Part shown: positions 38,739-52,128 of the stretch, one piece after another
Numbering within the stretch: position 1 is the first letter of the stretch
Layout of the letters: each line of letters starts with the position of its first letter
NCBI GenBank assembly: GCA_907164885.2
Contig: OU015495.1
Coordinates: forward strand, 102,748,622-102,812,621
DNA length: 64,000 nt
Source of the DNA: Dolomedes plantarius
Lineage: Eukaryota > Arthropoda > Arachnida > Araneae > Dolomedidae
Direction of reading: 5' to 3'
Notes under the pieces: model-generated
Told to the model about the DNA's origin: nothing
Database searches by the model: none
Seen by the model: the letters and a program-made list of their open reading frames with translations, nothing else
Program-made: the position numbers and the translations under genes

Positions 38739-39320
38739 CCCTCAAACGGTGCAGTGGTTTAAGACGAAATAGATGGTACGGTCGGGTCGGATCCGACCCG
38801 ATCTCATTTTTGATGAGGTTTTTTTGGTAGAAATAGGTACGCAATAAGCGTTTTTCTTGTATAATTACATTTATTGATAATATTTTACATGAAACCCTTT
38901 ATGTAGAAAAAATGACCAGCGAATTGTAATTTTGCTAAACAAAGAAAATCGCTTTGGCATTTACATAGAATGTTGTATATATTAGATCTAATATGCAATT
39001 TAGTCTACCTAGTTTTAGAAGTTAGGGAAACCAACTTTCAAAGCACAAAAATGTAAAAAATAATGTATACTGACATTTTCGAAATAAAAAATTTAAAAAT
39101 CTAAAATAAAATTTTTTAAAAAATGATTAGTGATCATGAATAATGTTTTTCAACAAAGACACTCGTATTTACTTATTCCAATATCTAGTAGGGTGGTCTA
39201 GTAGGTCTATCTGGTAGGGTTCCTTGTCGACTCGATATCTCTTGCAATGAGAGAGGAGAGTAGGGGATGGGGAAGACACATCCTTGGGTCGTATCCTACC
39301 CCCACTGTACCGTTTGAGGG
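38739..39320. mobile_element. piggyBac-type MITE (582 bp) with CCC ends
   Basis: The inverted ends are ccctcaaacggtgcagtgg on the left and ccctcaaacggtacagtggg read inward from the right, flanked by TTAA at 38735-38738 and 39321-39324. Terminal CCC next to TTAA is the classical piggyBac arrangement. Near the left end is a perfect 20-base palindrome, tcgggtcggatccgacccga (38782-38801), with a weaker counterpart near the right end (gggtcgtatcctaccc). The interior is AT-rich and non-coding. Confidence 0.92.
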
Positions 39321-39324
39321 TTAA

Positions 39325-39610
39325 AATAGATATGCAAAATGAACTATGTATATTTGTCTCGAACGTCTATATACCCTGTCTATAACGCCTGTTTCGACGT
39401 CTATTAACTTACTTATAATGGATATGCAGAATCGAGTACTTCTCATTAGAAGTCAATTTATAAAATATAATGCACTAGAACTAATACATGTATACTTCTT
39501 ACAGGCTTGTGAAGCATTCTTGAATTAAAATTACATCTATAGAGAATTTACACTTCACCCTTACCTTTGGGTATGTATATCTTGAAGTGGCACGCTAAAT
39601 AATTTCCTTC
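39325..39610. other. Unassigned AT-rich DNA
   Basis: Nothing recognisable. Confidence 0.4.
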
Positions 39611-39619
39611 AAACACACT

Positions 39620-40463
39620 TCTTACATAACAACAATGTTTATTCAAATATTTGCTTTTCAACATGAAGCATACTTACTACTATATATATAGCATTATGCA
39701 AGGATATATATAGCACAAGATATATATATAGCATTCATGCAAGGGAAATACATTTCAATATATTCACTTGTATAACTACTCATTCAAGAAAAATACACTT
39801 TGCAATACTCACAGACACTTTAAAAGTCAACCAGCACTGCTGTCACGCAAACTTTGGGCCAAACAAGAACTCGCGTAGATTTTATGCAACCTAGCTATGC
39901 CTCCAGCGGCTGCTCGCAAAACTCAACTATTATTAAACCAGACTCTAAGCCTAGCTCCAGCTCGATACTTCGTTTCGCCAGCACTACTCCTCCTTTCACT
40001 TCATTTCACCTCCTCAACACTTCCTCTCACATCATTTCTTTAATCTAGCTGCTTGGTATTTATACCAACCGCGTATGCCGGAATTAGCATATCTTAAGCG
40101 GCTTCTTTCGATTTATTTACCTAAAAGTTCAATTATTGTGAATTGAATCTTATGTAAACCTTACACGTCTAATAAGGGACTCTTTTGTAGGATTTACCTG
40201 GTAAATAAATTGCAAATCTGCACTTAAGAGACCGTGAACTCTTGCCTCTTTAGTGGAATGTTTTTTTCTTTTCACTCATTGGGTGATCTTAGTATAAAGT
40301 TATCAACATATGGCGAGGTGCAGAAAAGGATTTCTTCAATAAACGCACATTTAACTCATCCTCCGTTTAATATCTGATTATTTACTTTGTAAGTCTTTTT
40401 ACTCCTCGGTTCTCTCCGCTTTCGCGTATCAGCCCATGATTCACCGAAGACCGGCCGCTACAT
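39620..40463 (-). mobile_element. Candidate solo LTR (tentative)
   Basis: Read on the minus strand, the region starts tgtagcggccggtcttcggt (from 40463), a TG start common in LTRs. It contains a TATA-like ggtataaatacc at 40066-40055 and an aataaa signal near 39637-39632, in the right order for U3, R and U5. It is GC-richer than its surroundings. I could not find a matching 5 bp duplication, the right end (CA) is not fixed, and no second LTR or internal coding region is in the window. The ORF at 39854-40048 on the plus strand has no family resemblance. The stretch 40464-40590 beyond it is also GC-rich and unassigned. Confidence 0.35.
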
Positions 40464-40642
40464 AGCAATTCCTGTATATGCAGACGAAGGTTAATTTCCC
40501 AAGTTCGGTGAAATTTCATTGTTGTGGGCCTGGGCACCGGACTGACAATACAGATCTGCCGACCAATTGGGGCAACCCGGGGCCCTTTATTTACTTTGTA
40601 AAACTTAAAAGTATAAAAAACGTAAGTGAAGATTTATTTATA

Positions 40643-40717
40643 AACTAGCTGAAAACCAGCACTTAGCTACAGAGTACATTCAAATTAAATACAACGGTCA
40701 ATGTATGCAATTAATTC

Positions 40718-40815
<98 letters not shown>

Positions 40816-41508
40816 ATAAATACGACGATCAATGTATACAATTCATGTAAAAAAATATATATATTTATAAAAAAATCGCAAGGGATATTTTTATAGACAA
40901 AATAATGTAGAAGAAAATATTCAAATTAAATGTAATAGGACATACTAAAGAATATAGTACAGTTAATATAGTACAGTTTGAGGAACATAATATCTTTTAT
41001 TGTATTTTAAGATTTTTTTGGATAATGTCCGATCGTCTGCCGCATTGGCAAGAAAAAAAATATTTTTCTTGTCTATTTTGTTGTTATGCACGTGACGATA
41101 AATGTATTTAAAGTACCAGAAAAATAAATCCCGTGATCAGCATTTAATAAATTAAATTATAAAAATGAATATTTAAAAATTCACCAAAAATCAGAAAAGG
41201 GAGGTAAAGATTCGAAAAAGATCTCATTTTAAAGGAATTTTTATTATCTTTCTCGTGATATAAATTTTATAACCCTCAAATTATTATTTTAAATGCAAAC
41301 TTAAAACAAATTTAAAAAACAGCTTAAAAATTTTATTTAAAAAAATCTAAGAATAATTTTTCAAAATTCTTTCTTAGTGCACCCCTACACTATAAGAAGA
41401 ATCGCCATGCAAAATTTCAGCCCTTTAGGTCCAGCAGTTTGGTCTGTGCGTTGTATGTCAGTCAGTGGGTCAGTCAGTTACGGAACTGTTTTACATATAT
41501 AGATATAT
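40643..41508 (+). repeat. Dispersed repeat family, copy A
   Basis: Begins actagctgaaaaccagcact and ends after a tcagtcagt-rich tail and ttacatatatag. It holds aagaatcgccatgcaaaatt, tttaggtccagcagtttgg and gtctgccgcattggcaag, all shared with the copies at 51290 and 61005. An expanded (AT)n array of about 90 bases sits at 40721-40810 at the position where the other copies have a short one. No coding region; the class is unknown. Confidence 0.93.
40721..40810. repeat. (AT)n microsatellite inside repeat copy A
   Basis: Ninety bases of uninterrupted at dinucleotides. Confidence 0.95.
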
Positions 41509-43899
41509 CTCAAAATAATTTTAATGGAATCTTCAACTAACTAAACAATCCATAAAAATTCCTTTGAATGTGATGGGTAGCAAAAAAAATTAGTGATCAC
41601 TTTACATGCAATTTACAAAAAATAAATATAAAAAAATAGGTGAGAAAAAATACAATATTAGAGTTCGAACGCTAAAAATCCTGGAAAAGTTCAGGAATTT
41701 TATTTCTTAATTCCGGGGCACAGGAAATTTACTTGAATTTTCAGAAATTTTGGAATCCAGATTTTTGTCCTAAACTGGGATCACTGTGATTTCGCAAGTC
41801 AACTTAGCTGAGTTGACTGTGTGTGGGGCCGGATACTATAATTTTTCTTAAATTTTTGACAGAAGTCTTTTTTACTGTTACTCTAGTTAAATGTCTTAAA
41901 AACAGGAATAATGACCTCGTAACCAACGTTCATAAAGGGGATAGGAGCGCATACGTTTTTAAATATTGTCAAGGATAACATGCTGTGATTTCCATTCTTG
42001 TTGGTGAGAAAGGTAGAATCCTTTAGTTTGGGGGTCAGAGATGAATCTATATCAGATCTTTTGTGACTGGAATCTCTAAAGTTGTCATGAATAATGAATG
42101 ACTCATAATATGTCCACAATGTTTAGCAGTAAACTTGCCATTCAGCCTACTGTAGTAAAGAGTATAAAATAGTAAATAATATATTGTAGTAAAGAGATAT
42201 AAAATCTCAAGTATGATACCATTCATTGCTCATGCTCAAGAGTTTAACGTATTTAGTACTGAATATAATTTACATTTTTTTTCAAGTAACATTAAAATAG
42301 ATTTTTTGTTTAAAATTTGCAATAATATAAAATACATACAATTAAGTACATATGATGTAGCTTTAAAATGAATACTCGTTTTGTTTTTTTTTAAATCAAT
42401 AGAATGTTTTATGTAAATATTGTTTGCACCATAAAAATTTACAGATCATAAGTATAAATTATTTTTATGCTATTAAATATAATAACATGCTTTAATAGGT
42501 ATATTACTTATAAATCTTAAACTTGTTCGGAAAATTCGAGACATACTTATGAAACTTAGACTAGAACAAGTAACATTTAAAAAGCTGCAATAAATGTTCA
42601 AAGGTGATGAGATTCAATTGGAATATTGCGATGCGTTTATGCACCATTACGAACTTCATTATGATATTTTCGCTCGATTATCCTTTATACCATCAAATTT
42701 CTAAGTATCACTGATACCTGCCTGCAGTACAGTTAATTGAATAACCCAATATCCTCAATCACTATTAAGAGATTTTCACTCAATAAATCTTTATTCCTGA
42801 AAAATCAAAGTAATACAAATACCTTCTCAGTGTCTGCTAAAACTTCATCCACTAGACCTTCAGTAATATCCTAATATCCGGAATATATTCGCTTAATTAC
42901 TTTTTATGTTCCAGCTCTACGGTATTTTTATCTGCGCGACTTTATTGTTCCACTTAAAAGACCCGGGAATCGATTTTTCCGAAACACAAATTTCAAACAC
43001 TTAAAAAATATCGATCCTTGCTCAATATTAATAAAACTCGAAATCTTCCCGAAATACTAAAGCCCCAATTTTATTATTATCCCCGACGACCACAAAATAC
43101 ATCACTTTAATAAGATTCAGACGCACTTTTATGCAAGGCCTGCTAAATATTCATGTGGACGCGATGTTTTTGTGCCGTGCCTTGATGTATGCGATATTAT
43201 TTTCCGGGGGGTCACTTATGAGTGGTTTTTCTTCCTCCAGCGACAGACAGGCATTTAATGTTGCACACTGCCCATCAATTTTGAAGGGTATAAGGAACGG
43301 CGAGGCTTCGGCGAACAAAAAGTGATTGAAGTGGGAAACTTAATATCTAAAGCATTATACAGATTTTTTTTTTGCATGATTTGAATGGGATTTTATCCTG
43401 TTGCTCAAATTGACGTTCATTTCAGAGATTAGTAACTTTTTATTCGTTATTTATTTCTTGTAGGATTCATGCGGATCTCTATAAATTATACCGTGCAAAT
43501 TTTCGGTGAAAATTGTATTTATCCAGCATGACGGGAAAAATTTTATATCCTAGTACGACCAATTGGTCATTCGACCCCTTATCTCTCCTATTTTCTTATA
43601 AATGTCACGTAAGAGTAGCAAAAATGTTTTATTCGTGCTTGTAGGGGTTTTTGCATAGGGTTTTGGATCCTTGTTATCTTTTAAAGCATTTGCAAACATA
43701 ATCCCAATGCTTTCCCTTTCAGAAATAATGATAAAATTAAAGGATAAGTTATCTATTAAATTTCTTCATATTTCTCGTGTACTTTATATTGCACGTTGTC
43801 AACAGTAATATATTGCTAATAAAGGTTTAATGTATAGATGCACGTATGACAGATATATGCCTCTGAAAATTTCCTTACATAATTTTTCAACATCGTAGA
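41509..43899. other. AT-rich intergenic DNA
   Basis: No gene recognised. A GC-richer block at about 43120-43320 contains a 64-codon open frame of no recognisable family; it may be non-coding but constrained. Confidence 0.45.
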
Positions 43900-43901
43900 T
43901 A

Positions 43902-44300
43902 CAGGGTGACAATTATTGAGCTATATGAAATAAAAAGAATCGAATTTCAAAAAACTACCGAGTTCAAAAATTTTATTCAAATTTGGAAAGTAACTACAGA
44001 TAATCGATTTTGTTTATGACACATACGATATGCTTGCCATCAATGGCTATGATGTGGCGCAGACGAAGAGCAAAATTCTGCAATAATTTTTGTTCGAATA
44101 GTAGACCTTGACGATGGATATATGAGGAAACGCTGTATTTCGACATTTTCAATGGAAATTGAACAACAACATTACGAGTGTGCATACTAAAAAAAATCCC
44201 AACATGCCCTGCATTCAACCGCCAAGTTTTCACTGAATCTCGCCAATGGTTCAAAAGTTATCAAGTTATTTTTTTATATAGCTCAGTAATTGTCACACTG
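43902..44300. mobile_element. Mariner-type MITE (399 bp)
   Basis: The inverted ends are cagggtgacaattattgagc on the left and cagtgtgacaattactgagc read inward from the right, flanked by TA at 43900-43901 and 44301-44302. An 86-codon minus-strand frame (44254-43994) occupies much of the interior, but it has no catalytic motif and I do not recognise it. Confidence 0.9.
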
Positions 44301-44302
44301 TA

Positions 44303-46720
44303 AAATAGTATGTACCAAACTCTCCTCCTGCGAATTATCCATCCGCTTTAAACGGAGGTAAAAAACCAAATGCAAGTTGCTGTGCTAAGTACCAACACTG
44401 CTTGTAAATATATGAAGAAATAAAACAGACTTCTCACTGGAAAAAAACTGATAATTTGAGTAAGTTTTATAAGTTATTCTATCCGAATATACATAGTTCA
44501 TTTAAAACATTCTTTTTCGTGGTATTTAAGACAATTTTTGAATTATTCACGTTTCTCGGTCTTCATACTAAACCGGGCATTAGATAGTTCGGATAATTCT
44601 CAAGCCTGGCATGTCTTGAAAATTCTGTTCAGTTTAATTTTCAGTATGAATAACAATGTGAGGGATGTAATTTCAATTTACATCGTTCAGGTATGAATCA
44701 GAAGAATTTGAATATGAGGTTTAATCTTGGAGCTTATTTTCTCGCATACTGAAGTTTAAGAAGACTGACTCGAAAATCTGCCACGTTTTGAAAATACATC
44801 TAAAAAATAATTATATGTGCTAAGATAGTAGTATTTTGCTAACTTGTCACAAAATATTTTATTTCTTGTAGTTAATATTTTTGTATGTATGCTCCAAACT
44901 TTTACAGATGGGTTTTTTATACCAAACTTGATTCTTGGAAAAAAGCTGTTACAGATGTTATGAAAGTATTCCTATCTTTTTTTTCTATTTTGAATATTTC
45001 TGATCCAAAAATGGAGAGAAGAGGGTTGAAAAACTATAAATTAGTGTAGCTTCTGTTATGGCATCTGTTACAGAGTCCACTTCAGAATATAATGGAAGAG
45101 ATTGAATATTGGCTTTAACACAAAGAAAGGTGGACTTTTGAAGCATATTAAAAAAATGGAAAAAAATAAAGCATGTTTAAAATATCTGATATTGTTCATG
45201 TTCTATTTCATACAATATTAGCGTAAATAATTATATTTTTAGTTGCATTTTCATAGGATTTTTCGTCTGAAAAGTGGACGTGTCTATTGTCATTTATTTT
45301 ACATCAAAGTAATTATTTTTGGAAAGTTTACATTTCTGACAGAGGTAAAAGAGGACTATAGCACAGTCATACTTTTCACAGAAAGTTACATTCTAAAAGT
45401 AATCTACTTTTTTTGTTTGTTCACTGATCAGATTAGCCTTAAATCCATTTATGAATGGGTATCTTTGTTTTGAATGAAATGTAAATAAAATCAAAAGGTA
45501 CAGACGTAATTAACAAAAACAGAGGTAACTTTATCTCGCTATTTTTCATTTAAAGTACATAATTTAATGCCATGCATTGATAGTTAACGTTTGCATATTC
45601 GTGGATGTCATTTTGTGACAGATGCAATTACATTTTTCAGTAATCAAATACTGCTTCAGTTTACAACATAATCTTTACTTAACGCAAATATATGCATTCA
45701 TATAATTTCCCCGATAAATGTATAAGTACTTTTCTCGATAAAAATATGAATAAAAGGTTTCTCTTCAAACCTTTCTTGTCTGTTACCGGAATATTTAAAT
45801 TTAAAAAAAGTTGCATTTACCCAAGAAAAATTCTTTATATATTAATTGATGTTTTTTAAACTTTATTTTAGTTCCTTAATTATACATTTGCATATTTGTG
45901 CTTCTAATCAAAACTAAAACTTGATGTAAATCCTTATATTTTGACAGTTTATGAGAACAATTTGAAACTTCTGTTTTATTCATGGGCACCAAAAATCAAA
46001 TGCTTCATTTCAAACACAAGAGATACATTGTAAAAAATGTTTATCATTATGTGTGAAAATGTTTAAATTTACATTCATGAAATAAAGATGACATGGTAGA
46101 GCAAACTTTGCTTAAAAGCCTTGAATAATATTTTAACCTGTTCATCTTTTGTTATTTTCATGATATATCTTGTTGTATAAATATTTCACTACTTATAGGT
46201 ATCTTGTCTGTATAATTTTTATATTAATAAAAGAAAAGAAAATTCTTCAAGATAATTGTTTTATGGTTTCTAATTTTTAAAACGTAACTTGCATCAGAAA
46301 CACCATAAATCTAGCATAGCAGATGATGTTGTGAAACAGAAAGTTTTAGATAAAAGTACCAGGAAAATAATTTCTTCACTTATAAATTTAGAATTCGCGG
46401 AAGAACATTAAGGCAAATACATACTAAAATGTGAGTAACGCACATGATTTAAGATTTTTATTGTGCAAAAAAGTGATTCTATGTATACTTTACAAGCAAA
46501 ATATATTGCAACACTCTATTATATTACTATAATGCAATATTTGATAAAATGTAGAAAGATTTCGTGAGGTAAAACTTTTTTACTTGGTTAATTTTTTTTA
46601 AAAAAAATTATTAAGGAAGTATAAAATAAGCTAGCCGTGAAATCGGTACTTCCTCAAACTTTGATCAAACAAATGTATACAAATATATAAAAATATACCT
46701 AATGCTAAAATTTCATTTAC
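44303..46720. other. AT-rich intergenic DNA
   Basis: Nothing recognisable. Confidence 0.5.
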
Positions 46721-46721
46721 A

Positions 46722-46812
46722 CTTGACCCTCAGCTTACGGGGCCAATTTCCTGATTCCCTCTTTAGAAGGGAATATATTTCATACCCCATTTGTACGAAC
46801 GGTCATTCAGAG
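46722..46812 (-). repeat. Dispersed repeat next to an (AT)n array, copy 2
   Basis: Inverted copy of 34345-34445: agcttacggggcc, gattccctctttagaag and atttcatacccc. On the far side of the microsatellite, 47100-47155 has a word (cccgtaaggaaaaggttaac) that may be the other part of the same repeat. Confidence 0.85.
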
Positions 46813-46821
46813 GTTTACATA

Positions 46822-47096
<275 letters not shown>

Positions 47097-47159
47097 CATT
47101 CTTGGGCCTGTTTTCTTGGGATACATGCTATCCCAACCCGTAAGGAAAAGGTTAACTTT

Positions 47160-48330
47160 AGAGTGCCTTTTTAACTGTGTTTTTGAAATTTTAGCTTATT
47201 TTTTACCATAACAGCCATAATATTCAGTCTTTTTACTGTTATTAAAAATGTTTGTCGTGAAAGGTAATAAAATGAAAAAACACATTGAGAAACAAGACTT
47301 TATTAACACTTTTCACAAAATGGAATCGTAAATTTCTTTGAACAGTGTTTTTTGATACAACTACAATAGTTGTATCTCAATAGTACTTATAACCTTAAGA
47401 AAAGCAGGCCGCGTATATAATATATATATGTATATAAATTTACAAGAAAAATTCGCTTCCTGTCTAAATATGAGAAAAATTCTATATGATAACTAAATAT
47501 TCTTTATTTACAGATATTTATTAGTATATAACCTTATCGTTAACAACATATCCTTCATTTATTGCTGCTTCTTGAATTCAATATTATTGCTCCGGGAATG
47601 TTTATTGCTATGTATAGTAAACATTATAGTATATCGGTATCCCTAACATTTATACTGAAAATGTGAGTCACTGCTTCAATGGGTAGTAAAAGCTTTTTAT
47701 CATTAATAATATTCTACATAAATATGACTAAATAAAACAGCATTTTGTCTTTGATATAAAGAACACAAAAACAAAGTATTGCATAGCAATCTAGATTTGA
47801 TAAAAAAAAATTTGTAAAAAATTAAGTGCATTTCTATTCTCATCAGATGTTATATCTGCATCAAAGTTCAGTCACAAATTTTCATAGAAAAAGCAGTTTT
47901 TTAGAAAGAAAATATGGCTTATTTTGTACATACATAAGCAACCTAGAATTTAATCTTTTCATTACGTTTCGAGAAAATATTCTACGATTAAAGATACATA
48001 GAAAAAAAGTACTTGGATAACCTTAAAATATTTCTGTTCTCTTACTTTTATTGTGAAAGAAACATGCTCGAAGCAACGCAATAAAGGGCAAATGTAAAAT
48101 AACTTTTACATTAATGATGTGTTTGAAAAATCTCAATATTGCTTAAATATACTGGCCGTTTGGAGACATTCATAGGGATCGTAAAAATGGATGGATACAT
48201 ATCTTAAAGTTATCAACCATTAATGAAAACGTGCGATGATTACCTAAGAGAATAACAAAGAACTTTGAAGAGAAAATAAAAGGTGAAAAACAAAAACAAA
48301 AACAAAAATCACCTTTTCCAGATATAAACG
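47160..48330. other. AT-rich intergenic DNA
   Basis: Nothing recognisable. Confidence 0.5.
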
Positions 48331-48338
48331 CTATGTAA

Positions 48339-49326
<988 letters not shown>

Positions 49327-49334
49327 CTATGTCA

Positions 49335-49789
49335 CTTGTTTTAAAATTAAATCAACATACTTCATCAAATTTATCATATAATTATGGAGGAGATTTTTCG
49401 AAATTATTGCTTTTTGATACACCTTTGTATATTTCACTCATGATAAATGCCGTCTATAGAGCATCAAAACTATCTACAAAAATGTACAGTAAACTTCTCC
49501 TTAAAAATGAAATATTATTGCATTTTGAAATTGCACTTTGATTTCCTATAAAGTTATGCACAATGCAAGAGAAATATATTCATTATGAAAATTTATATAC
49601 ATATTCGTATATCTAAAAGGATTATCAAACTATGTCTAACAAGTTCGTAAAATTGGGGATGATTAAGTTTAACTGTCATTAAATTCAGATAGAAATAAAA
49701 AAAAATAAATACTTACACTACAAATAATGACCGAATAACATAAATATCTTATATACGCAAACAACAATCATTAAAATTATCGAGAAAAA
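49335..49789. other. AT-rich intergenic DNA
   Basis: An open frame of 79 codons (49302-49541) begins inside the hAT element; no family resemblance. Confidence 0.45.
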
Positions 49790-49791
49790 TA

Positions 49792-50339
49792 CAGTAAGTC
49801 AAAATGAATACACCTATTTCATAGGTTTACTACGCAAAATGTATTCAATGTATTCATTCAAAATATACATACATGAAGACGTAATATACAAAAGTTTTGA
49901 ATGTACTCCTTACAAATGTTCGATATGCACTCTTTTTGTTATACGGCAATGAAAAATAAAACACAAAATGAAAAGCCATCATTTCTGCATATTTGTTTAT
50001 CATCTAGCTGACCAGGTGTGCATTTCCGGTCCTACATTCCTATGTGAATATGTTTTGTTTTTGAGTTTTCTACCTCCTCCAGAAAAAATCCGATATTTCC
50101 AGCCATCTAGTGGGGTTGGTAAGAGGTATGGTCTGATTAAATAAACAGCATCCTCCAGCGTCAGGTTTGTGCTTGCAGTCATACATTCCTATGTGATCAT
50201 TTATCGTCTTGATGCCTACTATCCCCCCTCTGAAATTGTCGGTCGAATTTTGGAACACCCTGTATTTTGAATGAATACATTGATTACATTTTACGTAGTA
50301 CACCTATGAAATTGGGGGTATTCATTTTTACTTACCCTG
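49792..50339. mobile_element. TA-flanked MITE with ~78 bp inverted ends
   Basis: The left end starts cagtaagtcaaaatgaatac and the right end, read inward, starts cagggtaagtaaaaatgaat. The arms share ttcataggt, tactacg and aatgtattcattcaaaat over about 78 bases. The flanks are TA (49790-49791 and 50340-50341). Inside the right arm a separate mariner-style end word (cagggtgttccaaaatt on the minus strand, near 50265) begins, so another decayed element may be nested. The interior is non-coding. Confidence 0.85.
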
Positions 50340-50341
50340 TA

Positions 50342-51289
50342 TATTTTGTGTGTTGTATAGTATATGCGTAGAAATTAAAACTATTTCAGAAAAGTTTACT
50401 TTTAAATTATAAGTCATGATATTGAAAGTAGAATTTAAAACGTGTAAAGAATCTTATTATAATTTTAATGCGCTTTATTCCGAATAATTAATGAATGATA
50501 AAATTCAATAACAAAACCATTATTCAAAAATTACTTTCTGTAATTAATATGCGTAAAATTAAAAAAGTAATTACTATAAAAACATAAATGTTTAATGATA
50601 ATAACGTAAATGTTTATAGACAGATCAATCATATTTATTACATAACAATGCATGAAATGCATTTAATTTAATAAAATTACATAAAATTTGTAAATGCCTT
50701 AAGAATATAACCACAAAAGAACTCTTAAAAGAGGCTGCGAACGTTGCTATAGCTAAAAATTATCTCAACCTCGGGTAAATAGCTGTAAATAAGGATTTAA
50801 AATTAAAAATAAAAGTTTTATTAGATTAATAGAGTTAATAATTTTTCTTAGAAAATGAAGAACGATTATTATATAATTGATTTCTTACACTATTAAATTA
50901 TATTTTTGAAAAAAAATTAATCTATATCCCCTCTGAGATGAAAGAAGAACTATTTTCACTTATCTTTCTACTTTCTAAAAATTGCTAATGGCAAAAAATT
51001 CGGAAAATATTTACTTGAATCTACGTCTATATTACTTTTGAAATATATTAAATACATATGAAAAATGCGCTTCTTATCTTTGTCAAAAATACCATGTCAT
51101 TATGTGCAAGCATACATGCTCTTTACAAACACAGGAAATGTTTAAACATTTATGGTCTAACAATAAATGTGAAACTATTTTGGGAGGAGCAGTGTGTGAG
51201 AAATTAAGCTATCTTAAATTTGCATTTTATTCAAGTCAATATGAAAACTTTTTTCGGAATAATATCCATAACTAGCTGAAAACCCGTAC
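50342..51289. other. AT-rich intergenic DNA
   Basis: Nothing recognisable. Confidence 0.5.
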
Positions 51290-52052
51290 TTCGCTATGGA
51301 GTACATTCAAATTAAATACAACGGTCAATCTATGCAATTAATGCCAATATATATATATATATAATAAATACAACGATCAATGTATGCAATTGATGTAAAA
51401 AAACAAAAAAAATATATTGATAAAAAAGGGATATTTCTATAGAAAAAATCATGTAAAAGAAAATGTTCAAATTAAATCTAATAGAACATACTAAAGAATA
51501 TAATACAGTTAATATAGTACAGTTTGAGAAACATATCTTTTACTGTATTTTAATATTTTTTTGGATAATGTCCAATCGTCTGCCGCATTAGCAAGGAAAA
51601 AAATATTTTTTTGTCTATTTCGTTGTTATGCACGTGACGATAAATTAATTTAAAATACCAGAAAAAGAAATCACGTGATCAGCATTTAATAAATTAAATT
51701 CTAAAAATTAATATTTAAAAACTCACCAAAAATCAAAAAATGGAGGTAAAGATTCGAAAAAGATTTCATTTTAAAGGTATTTTTATGAACTTTCTCGTGA
51801 TATAAATTTTATAACCCTCAAATTAATATTTAAAATGCAAACTTAAAAAAAAGTTACTAAAACAGCCTAAAAATTTAATTAAAAAAAATTTAAGAAGAAT
51901 TTTTCAAAAATCTTTCTAAGTGCATCACTACACTATAAGAAGAATCGCCATGCAAAATTTCAGCCCTTTAGGTCCAGCGGTTTGGTCTGTGCGTTGTATG
52001 CCAATCAGTCAGTCAGTGAGTCAGTCAGTTGCGGAAGTGTTTTATATATATA
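51290..52052 (+). repeat. Dispersed repeat family, copy B
   Basis: Same boundaries and internal order as copy A (40643-41508), starting actagctgaaaacccgtact and ending in a cagtcagtcagtgagtcag tail and tatatatag. The internal AT run is only about 20 bases (51346-51364). Confidence 0.95.
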
Positions 52053-52128
52053 GACTGAACGCCTGAACCTATTAAATTACAGCTAGTCTGATATATTTGA
52101 TTTATAAAGTATTTCTTTAGTAATACAA

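Noticed and set aside
43131..43325. 64-codon frame in a GC-richer block
   Set aside because: No domain or homologous pattern recognised; kept only as an unassigned non-AT-rich block.
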